DNA of 64,000 nt from Xenopus tropicalis (lineage: Eukaryota; Chordata; Amphibia; Anura; Pipidae), in NCBI RefSeq assembly GCF_000004195.4, contig NC_030683.2, positions 79,136,910 through 79,200,909 on the forward strand. The letters run 5' to 3'. How positions within the stretch are numbered: the first letter of the stretch is position 1; each line of letters opens with the position of its first letter. Made by a program: the position numbers and the translations under genes. The notes under the pieces are model-generated. The model did no database searches. It was not told the origin of the DNA and saw only the letters and a list, made by a program, of their open reading frames with translations. Positions 10,851 to 22,300 of this stretch are shown here, in pieces.

Positions 10851-13800
10851 TTCTTCTAATGTCTTTATGCATGTCTTTTATGCAACTTCATCTTGTGTCT
10901 CATCCTCCTTTTTATCCTCTCCTTTCTTTGTTTTTGAAGGTGCAATGAGCATGGCCTTCTTTCCTATCTGTATGTATATATATATATATATACCAGGTAT
11001 ATATATTTGATATATACAAATGTCCTACTGTACAGAACATGCTTTATACTCCTATATATATATATATATTTGAGCTTTTCATATGGGGAAGTTTACTTAA
11101 AGTTTGCACTCATTAGAATAGTATCCTGGGCTGGCTCATTTTTCAACAAAGAGAAGAGCCAGCCCAGGGTCCAAGTATAAACGTTCGGGGGATTGGGGTG
11201 CCTTGCAAATTGGGCACCCCTGTATTTTGAAGCACATATCCTGTTGCAAGGTGCTAGTAAGATTGGAAAAATCAAAACATAATAAATTGTGATGATAATA
11301 ATACAATAGTATCACATCCAAGAAAGATGACAGGCTAGTTATTTGTTTAATTAATATACTTTCATTTATAACTTGTTAAATAGATTTGAATGAGGAACAG
11401 AGATAAGATTTCTTTGTATGTTTTCTCCTGTACTTGAGAAATCTAGCCATACAAGTTTTTGCCGACAGAGTAGAAGGAGGATGGGCAGGTGTGAAGCACA
11501 GGATTTACTTGTCCCCTGATCTTATCTTACAGTTTGGAATTCTTAAAATAATTGACTATATTTACATAGTTTCAGGCAAATTCTGCTCTAGTCAGTTTTT
11601 TCCCCAGAATTGTACTGAATTATGCCTTGTAGCCTGTTTGTCTACACTCTACGTCCAATCACAGAGAGATGGGGCAAACTACTGTCTCTGGATAAATAAG
11701 GTGTCACTCCTTAAAAAAAAGAAGTTATGTTATACTGAAGAATACACCAAGATACAGAAAATAATTAAAACCACCACATCCTTTCTTACTCTTTTTCAGA
11801 CTCCCTTGCTCTAATGCAATGTCAAAACTGCTCAGCAAGTTTGCATTTATATATTTTACTCAGATCTTTGGTGACTGCACTATTTGTTGCAAACTGCAAC
11901 TATAGATCTGTAGAACAGAATTCATCCTATTCAGGCACTTTCTTGTGCTGAATATAGCTGGATTTGTATTCTGCATTCTTGTTGGAAGATGTCTTTAATT
12001 GTCACTTAAACCTCACTGACACTCTCAGACATACCATTCATTACTCTGAATGGAGTTGCGCAAAGTTCTTACTGTACTTAACCCACAGTTCCTTTACCTT
12101 GTGGTGGAATGTGAGTGACATAAATAATTAAAAGTTATTAACAGACTTGGAGCAGAGTTGGTTATGGAATAAATATATATATAAATATCTCAGGGTGACA
12201 TACCCTTGAACATACTTTTCTCTGCCACTGTGTAAAAAGGGGACCCCAACTGAGGAGCATAGAGGGCAGGAGCACTAAAAAGGCACAAACTAGGCAAGAA
12301 GGGCAACGTTTATTTGGGGGGGGGGCAGTCAGAAAAGGGTTAATGAAGACAGTGTGATTTATGGCAAGTAGGAGTTGGGATTCGTTAAGTCATGAGGATG
12401 GCTAGGTGGGGAGCTACAGTGGAATAAGAAGTGGGGCAGCAGGAAGGAGTGCCTCTTTCTATTTTGCTGGTTTTGCAATCATCCTGCCCACCAGCCCTTG
12501 TAATTTTTATTCAGGATGGGGGGGGGGGGGGTGGAAACAGTTAGGTATTGGTTATATTCTGGGAAATCAGTGTCATAGCTTGAGGGGGAACTTGCTAGGG
12601 GTGGGGGCCTATGCCTCATTTTTATGCAAAAGGGAGCTAATGGTGATTTGTGTTGTCCTGGGGCAATGGTCCTAAGAGGGAGATATCATGGTTGCCCACT
12701 CTCACTTGCCCAGCCATTGCTTTGGCAGAAGTGGCCGGCATGGTGGTTAGTCTGGTTGGCAGCCTTTGGTCTTGGCAAGGATTTCTGGTATGGATTTGAT
12801 ACAATTCAAATGAACTATTATATGTAATGTTGCACTAGTTATGTTAACTTTCTGTTATATCTTTATGTGTATCTTTATAAGCATATGCATATCACTTGTA
12901 CTTGCTTTTAGGGAAACCACAACCTGGGGTACAAAAAACTTAATTTGTTAGAAGCAATGAATAATGGTTAATACATAATATCCCCATAATAACCCCACCA
13001 TGACAAATGAGCAACCTAGTATTTTAGCATATGGTGATTTATCAATCAGTCCTGTCGCTTCACCAAAAATTTAGCAAATCAGCAGAAGTTCGCAAAACGT
13101 ATTAAAGTCAATGGGCATTTTTTCGCAGCCATTGCAGCCATTAGGTTAACTTAGAGGTGAACTGCTCCTTTAAGTCATCCTTGCATCAATATTAAGTCCA
13201 AGATTTTTTACAGTCCTGCTTGGGCTGTCTAAGACATTTGTTATATGCTTATATTTTGCATTTTCAAGGCAAAATGAATTAATTGTAGTCCTTTCTGGCC
13301 AAAATCTGTGATTATCGGTCCATGTAAGGGCCCTCCTATCATTTGGCTGATCAAACTATGGTATGATTACACAGCAGGTTACTGACCGTAAGGGGAATGT
13401 GGGCAGAATGATGAATTAGCTCATTTAGAACTGCAAAAGTCACACTACAATCAGTGGGATTGGACTATGTTAGATTGTTATTGAAATTTAAATCATTTAC
13501 TTCAGGTTGCCTCCTACGCCACAAAATATACATTTGAACTGTGAGGCTGAGACTTTCCACAGTCCTACCTACTGCTGTTGTATATTGCACTTATAAACAG
13601 GAAGGCTTACAAGGAGAAATGAAGACATTTGTCCAACACAGGTCAGTTAAGGTCATACATGCAAATAGGGAAAATAAAAATTAAAACACAACGGAAAAAG
13701 ACCATGACAGTTTAATGACTAGCAATGAATCAGTAGCAGTGGTGTGTATATGCACCTCCTACAGTCTCATTATTGCTTTGTGTGTCAGTTAGCCTGCAGC

Positions 13801-14286
13801 AGTTTGAGGCATTGCTTAGCCACAGACAACTCATTATCTCAGTGCAGGTTGTTGTCTGATCAGCTGCTTCGTCAGTAAAAGAGTAAGGAGACACACCTTA
13901 ATATAGGTCAGAAGCTTGATGATTGGTAATCCAGAGCAATTTTCACACAAAATGACATATTCTCACGATACCCTCACTTCTTGCTTTTAAAACATTTCCT
14001 TGAAGAAAATGCAAGTTTAATGGAAAACTATACCCCAAGAATGAATACTTAACCAACAGATAGTTTATATCAAATTAAGTGGCTCATTAAAGAATCTTAC
14101 AAAACTGGAAAATATATTTCAGCTTTTATTGTCCTTTTACTTCTATTCCCTTGAGCCACCATTTTGTGATGGTTTGTGTGCTCCCTCAGCGATCACCTGA
14201 CAGGAAATAAGGCTGTTAACTATTACAGGAAGAAGTTTGGGAGACAAAAGACAGAACTTTGTCCATTAATTGGCTCATGTGACCTA
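10851..14286. other. Intergenic DNA upstream of TRIM29, no gene recognised
   Basis: TA microsatellites lie near 10975-10992 and 11053-11070. G-runs lie near 12315-12325 and 12518-12532. At about 13030-13165 there is a fragment with 'tcgcttcaccaaaaatttag', 'agttcgcaaaacg' and 'aaagtcaatgggcatttttt', which resembles the Xenopus MITE family whose ends read 'gctcatcactagt'. No exon-like frame is evident. Confidence 0.55.
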
Positions 14287-14515
14287 AGGCTGATGCCACA
14301 TGTGGCGTAGGGCTGATTTTTTCGGCAAGCGGAAAAACGCTTGCCGAAAATTCAGCCATACTCCTGCTACTTGTGCCTGCACCCGAATGAATGGAATACG
14401 CTCGGGTGCAGGCACATGTAGCCGATATACGCATGAAAACACGAGACTTTGCATTCTCTTGCGTTTTCATGCGTATATCGGCTACATGTGCCTGCACCCG
14501 AGTGTATTCCATTCA
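14287..14515. repeat. Truncated hairpin MITE with a 53-bp inverted repeat
   Basis: Arms at 14388-14440 and 14463-14515 are inverted copies with one mismatch in 53 bp and a 22-nt loop. A smaller hairpin (TTCGGCAAGCG ... CGCTTGCCGAA) lies at 14321-14348. The left end begins 'aggctgatgccacatgtggc'. A full symmetrical element should carry matching sequence on the right, but it stops after the right arm. The copy therefore seems to have lost about 100 bp of its right end. The two open frames here are shadows of the palindrome. Confidence 0.85.
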
Positions 14516-15699
14516 CCACTAAAGACTTTTATACAGTTAAAGTATTTACAAAAGACCAAGAATGCAATTCTGCACAGGAATCTGGAGCATGAACATCATC
14601 TGGAGCACTTTTAATGTTGTGTATTACAATTATTCAGTGCCGAGCAATGATTGTTTCTTCATTGCCTGATTCCGCTTGCCTGGGGAGAGTGTGATGTTGT
14701 GAGTCAGTGGGCAGGGCAATAGTGGCTGATACATCCTAAGAGTGCATCTGCCATTTTGATAACACTTAACAACAATAAATGATTGTAGCTATTACAGTGC
14801 GATAGAACATTTTCTAAAGCTTACATCAAGTGAAGGAGGCACATTGAGAGGAAATAATTTAGCAACTACGTAGGCCCATTGAGAGGAAATAATATAGCAA
14901 CTAAGTAGAATTATGGATAGATGTCATGTGGAAAGAATGAAATACAGGCTTTCCTTGTCGTTTAAATTTGGCAAATATTCCCATTCTATTCAGAGATGAA
15001 TACTGATATTGCAGTGACTAAGCAATAACTGCTGAGCTACAGAGAACTTTGTATGAAACGTTGATCGGATGGCAATGTTAAAATAAAGATTGCATTTTTA
15101 TGAAAAGCCCATGGAGTGCGCTAACAACATTTTTTTTATTTTTTGAATATATACATGTATATATACACATATACAAAAACCATGAATATCCTGTAAATTT
15201 TATCCTTATAAACAGTTACATCAGTTGTAACCGGTGCACTTGGCTTTCAGCTGTATACATTTATCTGGTAATGAAAAATAAATCTATATATATATATACT
15301 GTATACATATATAAATATATACATATAAATACTGTATATATATATTAGCAAAATTGTTTTGTACTAAATATTCATTTGCAAAGTTTTAGATGAAAAACTT
15401 TAGTACTTTTACCCTTCAGGATATGTTGAAAAAAAATATAATTGTCCACAAGCACAAGCTGAAGAACAGGTTACAGCCACTATGATAAATAATTAAAAAA
15501 GAGGTCTCTTTCTGTTAAAGAGGGCAGGGCAAGAATGTTCCTAAGGCTTCCTGGGTGTGGATCAGATTGTGTAACCTTACCTGAAGCTGCAACATCTCTG
15601 TTTGTCACATCTACTTTGCTTAGCATTTCCAATAGGAATCGAGTGTCTTCTGCAGAAAGGTGTGAGTCAGACAAGTAGCTATTTAGCACATTTGCTTTC
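14516..15699. other. Sequence upstream of TRIM29 with short repeats
   Basis: A 35-bp unit containing 'cattgagaggaaataat' is present twice in tandem at 14840-14908. TA-rich simple sequence lies at about 15145-15175 and 15283-15345. No CpG island is visible. The promoter of TRIM29 presumably lies in or near 15500-15700, but no convincing core element stands out. Confidence 0.5.
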
Positions 15700-15796
15700 G
15701 TTCTCTATTCTTTCATTTAAAAGAATCTCAAGAGGGTTACACGCATCAGAGAATTAGAAGAGAAGATCTAAACTTCAAAGACCAGACAACGTAATA
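15700..15796 (+). other. TRIM29: TRIM29 5' untranslated region (start of transcript not determined)
   Basis: An in-frame TAG at 15755-15757 precedes the ATG at 15797 with no intervening in-frame ATG, so the ATG is the first available start in this exon. The start context (ATAATGG) has G at +4. Whether transcription begins just upstream or at a separate noncoding exon cannot be told from sequence alone. Confidence 0.6.
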
Positions 15797-16336
15797 ATGG
15801 AAGAACAAGACACTAAAAAATCCAATGGTTCATTTTCTGAAGATGCCAATGACACAAGTATTACTGATGAGAAGGACATTCAGAATGGACCTGGCTTTGA
15901 TCAAGGAGGCACAAAAACAATCCTGAAAACCAACATTAGCTCTGGAGGGGTAAAGGGTGGCAGAGTGAGTTTTGGCTCTGAGAGCCCTGAAATCCGGCGC
16001 TCTGGCCGTACAAGTACTAGCTCTAACATAGAACCTGATGATGTTCTGTGTGATTCATGCATTGATGACAAGAAAAAGGCTGTTAGGTCTTGTCTGGTCT
16101 GTCAGACATCCTTCTGTGAAACCCATCTTAAGCCCCATCTGGAGGGGGCTGCTTTTCGTGACCATAAGCTATTGGAGCCCATTAGAGACTTTGAGGCCAG
16201 AAAATGTCAGCTCCACAGCAAAACAATGGAGCTGTTCTGTCAAACTGACCAAAGTTGCATATGCTACCTTTGTATGTTCCAGGAGCATAAGAATCATAAC
16301 ACAGTGACTGTAGAGGCTGAGAAGTACGTTAAGGAG
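15797..16336 (+). CDS. TRIM29: TRIM29 exon 1: N-terminus, B-box 1 and B-box 2
   Basis: Encodes residues 1-180, ending KYVKE before the donor GTGAGT. Residues 1-80 are acidic and Ser/Thr-rich, probably disordered, with a basic patch (EIRRSGR). The two zinc-binding B-boxes follow directly. The segment LKPHLEGAAFRDH between the boxes is a strong TRIM29 signature. The open frame runs on to 16405 but leaves the family after residue 180. Confidence 0.97.
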
Positions 16337-19300
16337 GTGAGTATTGTTTGTACTGCATATGTACTGCATATGTGCAATCCATGTTATGGAAAAGTAGTCA
16401 TGTAAAGTAAACTATTACAGGTTAGGAAGCATCTACCATGAAAACTGTTAATTACTAATACTGTAAAGAAATGGCCACCTTTTATCTTTTGTGTGTGGAT
16501 GCAAGATGTTTGGGCTAAGAATTATAAGAAGAGTTTACTAGGCAATGTCCTATATAGCCCCTTGACATCAAACTGGTAAGCAGGATAGGGGTCCTAAAGT
16601 TATCAGATGACATAAGTATAAAGGTACTTGTGCTAGAGAAAAGACTGGATATAAATAATACCATTAGATATTACATTTTCTTCAGTCAAATAGATGATGG
16701 TATAACAAAATGCTACAAAATGTTGGTTTGTTTCTGAATGCAAAGCAGGTTTTTAAGGAGAAATAAGAGAAGTAGAAAAGAGACTCTCCTTATTATTTCT
16801 TTTTATATAATAATTACAAAATAAAGGTATAAGCATGTTTAAGCATGCTGGGACTTGTAGTCCAACATAAGGTCAACTAAATACATTAAAAAAAAGCTAA
16901 AACTAAGTAAATATGGATAAGCACCATGCATAGATTTATGGTTCACAAAGAAAATATTCCTTTCACTCTTTGTTGTCTTCTGCACAGAAATATTGTTACC
17001 CGCAGCTTGCTGAAAACATTCATGCTCTTTTATGCATGACCAGTGTTATTTTTAAGAAGGATAAACATGTACTAGGTATATTTATTATGTCCAAGTTCCC
17101 TTAAGTTATAATAAAGTGTCCCGTTATCAATAAATAACAATGATAATGATTACTTAGGGGATTTATATGAGGATTGAAAAACTTTGAAATTGAATACAAA
17201 TAGTCCTGTGGATAGAATCTGCAGATTAGTAATTAGGTTCCTGATAATCTCCATATTTAATGCTAACTTGAATGCTAAAATAACTTGATGAAAACTGTCA
17301 GGCTACATCAAACTGAAAAAATATTTTCAGTCAGTTATTCACTGGAACTTTTATAAGGTATGGAATCTATTTTCTGGAAGTCCCTTATCCAGAAAGCTCT
17401 AAAAAAGGGGATGCCATTTGCTTATTTCGACTGATTTCTTTTTGTTCTGTATCAATAAAACTTGATGTTTCACTTGACGGGGCCTAAGATGCACTAATTT
17501 TAATGTCTACATTTTTAGGAGCTGTAAATGCTGGTGCACAAAATTATATTAGGATCCCGTATCCAGATAATGGATCCCATACCAGTATGAATGTGCGAAA
17601 TATCAGAATACAAACTGCCTGTACTTAAAAATGTTTTCCCTTTAAGTGGAAGTATCAAATAACCAAACAGTTACTGAGCAAGCTGAGCAGGAAAATCCTC
17701 TTACAATTCATTTGCTGATGTTTAGTGCTCTAAAAGGGTTAAAGTGAAAGGCTGAAATTCTGGAGAAGTCTTGTCTGAACACGACAACTATGGGCGTCTT
17801 CTTAATTACAACATTTCTTGCATGCCTCTATAATGTCTTTAAATCTATGGCTGGTTTGCTGTCCCGCCTTGGGTGTGCCTAAGCATCTTTTAGACAGGGG
17901 AATTGCCTGCAGCTAATACTGCATATTGGATAGACTGACGTCACCTCAGCCACGCCTGGGCAGGTTTGGGAACAGTGTGCAACAAGCATGAAAAGGAAGT
18001 CATTGACAGTGTGTTAATGAGTCTCTTCTCAGGTCTTTTAGGTTTCTGCTAGATTTCTGGAATGTAATATCTGACAAAAATTAAAACATTTACCTTAAAT
18101 GTAAACTTTTGTCCTGTCCTGGTTCGGTAGTTAAAACTTGCTTATGCTAGGACCTGTCAACAAAAACACCCTGTCTATTGATAGTAGTCATTTTAAGTAT
18201 TAAACCTTTGGGTGACTATTCATCTATTCTCATATAAAACAGGCACGAGGCACTGTTGGTAGGCACTTATTAGTGCTTGGAAAGAATTTACATAAAAGAA
18301 TGATTGTTAAGGCTAAATTGAAACTTAAAGCCTCTGCAAAGGTCTTCAGTACAGTGAAAGTGTTCAAAAAGTTGTGTTTTTTCAACTGCTCTTTCAGACT
18401 AACACGTTTGCAGGCTTATTTGAAGTAGTTGGATCTACCTGCTTCAGATCCCTCTTGCACCTATTGTTAGGTTAGTACAATAAGGCCATACTCTACCAGG
18501 TATAATAAGTATTCCACCAGGTAGGTATGAGAGCAATCCAAGTCAGGCAAATGCAATAAAAGTATGGAATGTTCCAAATTAGCGGGAGGTCATCCAATTT
18601 AATCAAATAATTCACATTTTTTTTAAATGATTTTCTTTTTTCTGTTATTATAAAACAGTACCTTGTACTTGATGCCAGCTAAGCTAAAATGAATCCTTAT
18701 TGGATGCAGAACAATCCTATTGAGTTTATTTTATTTCTTATTAGACTTAAGGTTTCTAGATCCAAATTCGATACCTGTAAAACCCCGGGTTCTGAGCATT
18801 CTGGATAACAGAAAACCTGTATTGATCCATCCAAATCAAATTCACATAGAAATACTTAAAGAACCGTTATATCTGAGAAAAAATGCCAGTGTAGGGGCCC
18901 GTCCTGTTTTTTCCAGTATTTTTTTTTGTCCTCTTTTTTAACTCTATCCCCTATATATAAGAAAAGGCACTTGGTTTGCACAGAAGCAGAAACCCATAGC
19001 AACCAATAAGATGTTTGCTTTTAAACAGGTGACCAATAAATGCTTCCTGCTGATTGGTTGCTACGGGTTACTGATCCTGGGCAAACTTTGTGTTTTTTAC
19101 CATACTCTATGGTTTCCCAACACTTTGCTGTTGGGACATTAATTTTCCAGCTTTACTGGAAGTGTCCTGTTAAAAATCCAAACATTACATATGTAATTGG
19201 TGACAATGGATGTGGACTTTTAAGAATGTATACAGCTGTAGAGATGTGCCTTGAAGGATATTTGTGTTACTGTTTTAGCACGATTACTAAACCATAGCTC

Positions 19301-22300
19301 AAATTTGGTGGACTATATTACCAAGAGGATCATTCTCTGGCTAAGTTGGGTCAGTTTATGCTGGAGAAGAGGTGCTGAATGGGGGATATGATCACTATGT
19401 ATAACTATACAAGGGGATCATATAATAATCTCCCTAATGCTTTATTTACCAGTAGATTCTTCCAGCAGACTCCAGGGCATCCGTTCTGATTAGAAGAAAG
19501 GAGGTCATCTAAATATTCGCAAAGGGTTTTTTTTGTACAGTGAGAGCTGTGAAGTTGTTGAATTCTCTCCCTGTATTGCACTGGCCGATACATTAAATAG
19601 CCTTCCTCTGGATCAACTAGCAGTTAGGCAGGCTTTTATTTAGACATATAAAGTTGGTTGAACTTGATGGCTTTTTAAAAGCTTAGTTGTTATGTTACAT
19701 TCTCCAAATTCCTTCAGTGGAATGAATGCTACCTTCATTTCCTACATTCGAACAATGAGTTAGGGGGGCAAAATTCCATATATGAGAGGCAGGGACTTTT
19801 ACAGTAATGAATAAAAGGGACTTTCACTTGATAGGCAATGTAGAATTTTATACAAATACTTTATATAACCTATAAAATTGAATACCGCAGATTGCTATTC
19901 AGTTCTGATTTTGCTTGTTGTAAGGCTATAACTCCATAGCCAGGGAAGTAATTGGGCCTAATAGCAGATGGCATTAAATCAACCTTTACCAGGAAAAGGA
20001 AAATAATACTCAAGTATTAAATATTTTAAAAATAGTATTTATATGATAAAATGCAAATTTTGCAGCACTTTTACACAAATCTGTTTTGGCTGTACTTTGT
20101 ATAAGGGGAGCTCTGAATTACTGTAAACTGTGTGGGTCTTGTTTCCATGGGAGACAAATATTCCTTGCATGGAAACTTTGGGCTACTTTGGAAAGCTGAG
20201 GCACTGCATGTGTTTTCCCACCGTCTTTTTACATTTTAGCTGGTGAGAAATTGAGGATTTATTGTGAGCAACAAAATGTCCAATGTGCCATTACCCTTAC
20301 AGATATAAAGTGTATACAGAACACCTGAGGTTTTATGGATAAGGGGTCTTTCTGTTACAAGGAGCATAATGCCTTACAGCTAATACATTTAAAAAGTATG
20401 AAACATATAAAAAGTAAAGAACCAAATGGGGTAGTTTTGGATTTATGCTAGTCTAGTTAACAGCAAGTACTTTCATGCAGGGTACAGCAAGGCAACATCT
20501 AGTCAGATTATCGTTTATTAAAGCAGCAACATATTCTACAAAGGGAATTGATACACAGTGGATTACAAATGGGAAGGTAGAGTGAGTTGCTTGTCATTCT
20601 GTTTTATAGAATTTCTAGAGATGGTTTTCTGGGGAGCAATCCTACAGTGACATAGCACATCTATTCTAAACTAAATGGAACAGGAGTGTGACACTGAATA
20701 TTCTTCAGCCAAATAGCTATTGCCATTTATACTGCACAAACCTGACTGCTGAGTTCCATGTGCCTGAATTTGTTCGTACTAAGGTCCATTATTTCAGCTA
20801 ATTTAAAGGGGTAGTTCACATTAACTTATAGTATGGCATAGATATTGATAGTATCAGACAACTTGCAATTGGTTCTCATTTATTATTTTTTGTAATTTTT
20901 TTGTAATCCATATACCTGGCTGAACCAAATCTGAATTCTTTATGGATTGTATTTCCTATTGGGTACTAGTGCAAGTCCAGTTGAATGTAATTTTGTGCTG
21001 CAGCATTTTAGCCAGTAGTGATAAGTGAATCTGATACTCATCACTAGCCAGTACCCATACTAAAAAAGCTTTTATTCATGTGATTCATTTTAACCCCTAG
21101 TGACTCCAAACTTGACTGCCCTGACATAACTGATTGTACTGCTTTTCCACTGATATCAAGAGTTTCACAATATAATGGCATTTTTAGGTAAAAGGGAAAG
21201 CAGAAAGGTCTGCAGGGTGTGGATACTGGATAGACAAGTAGAACTGGGAAGATTTAAACAAAACATCACATGATTTTCCTGTCTTCAAGGTTTTCTTTAT
21301 ATTCATGAGAATAGTAAGCAGTTATGCATATACATAGTACATACTTTATAGTGAGGGGTGAGTGGCATACATAAAGAATTTCTTTCCTTTCATTAATTTG
21401 GATTGACGGCTTCTTACTTCTGTGAAACATATATTATAAGAGTATAGAGTGAAGCATATAGTGGACCACAGTGAAGGAAGAGAGGCCCTAAATTAGGAAT
21501 TCCCCACAGTGCAATCCCCAAGGTTTGATAGAAATATAATGGAAAATATGTTATTTGAAGTTTCACCATTGATTTTTTCATGCCTAGTGAGTCAATGTTA
21601 TGGTGGGTGTTCCAGGATAAATTTTTGCCCATAAGAAATAAAAAGATAACCCTGTAGATGTAGAAGGTCTAAATACTCACCAGTAGGGATGTTTGGGTGC
21701 AAAGCCCCAAAACTACAGCCATGGGGAGCAGATTACACCATAAATACAAAGATGAGCAATAATTCCATATATTTATAATTTGACAGTTCAGTTAAAATAA
21801 TAAATCTATTTTTATTAAAGTTACATGTGCATAAAAAAGCCTTACATGTTTTGTGCCTCAAGGCTCTTCATCATAAGCCCTAAAAGTGTACCTATGTATG
21901 TAATGGATGGACCTATAAATGTGTGCCAATACAGATTTATTTATGTTAATTGCAAACCTATTCATTACACAGCTACTGGTTACATATTGTACATGCACTC
22001 ACTATTTGTCCAAAAACATTGCCAGGGACAAGTAACTACTTGACATTCGAAACACTGTACCAACAGAAATCTTTGCCAAGCAGAATTATATATTTGATTG
22101 TTCAGTAGAAAATGAATGAATACATTGGTTTATTATACAGAAATCCATAAGTTATCTGTATATCTCCAATGAAATGAAAATGCATAATGCTGCATTTGAC
22201 TTAAAGAAAGTGTTTCCATATACTGATACACAGTAGCTACACTATTGTTGCTTAACAACTTTATAAGGAATCCAATATTCTTCTACACTTCTCCCCTTCT

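Noticed and set aside
11434..11814. 126-codon plus-strand frame upstream of TRIM29
   Set aside because: Low-complexity stretches and no family resemblance; no evidence of splicing to TRIM29.
15056..15075. GAAACGTTGATC word that could be the 3' part of a hammerhead
   Set aside because: No CUGANGA box with a matching stem II lies upstream at a suitable distance.
16337..16405. Extension of the TRIM29 exon 1 frame to the stop at 16403-16405
   Set aside because: The residues after KYVKE do not match TRIM29, while the GTGAGT donor and the in-phase exon at 27269 do. A retained-intron isoform is possible but unsupported.
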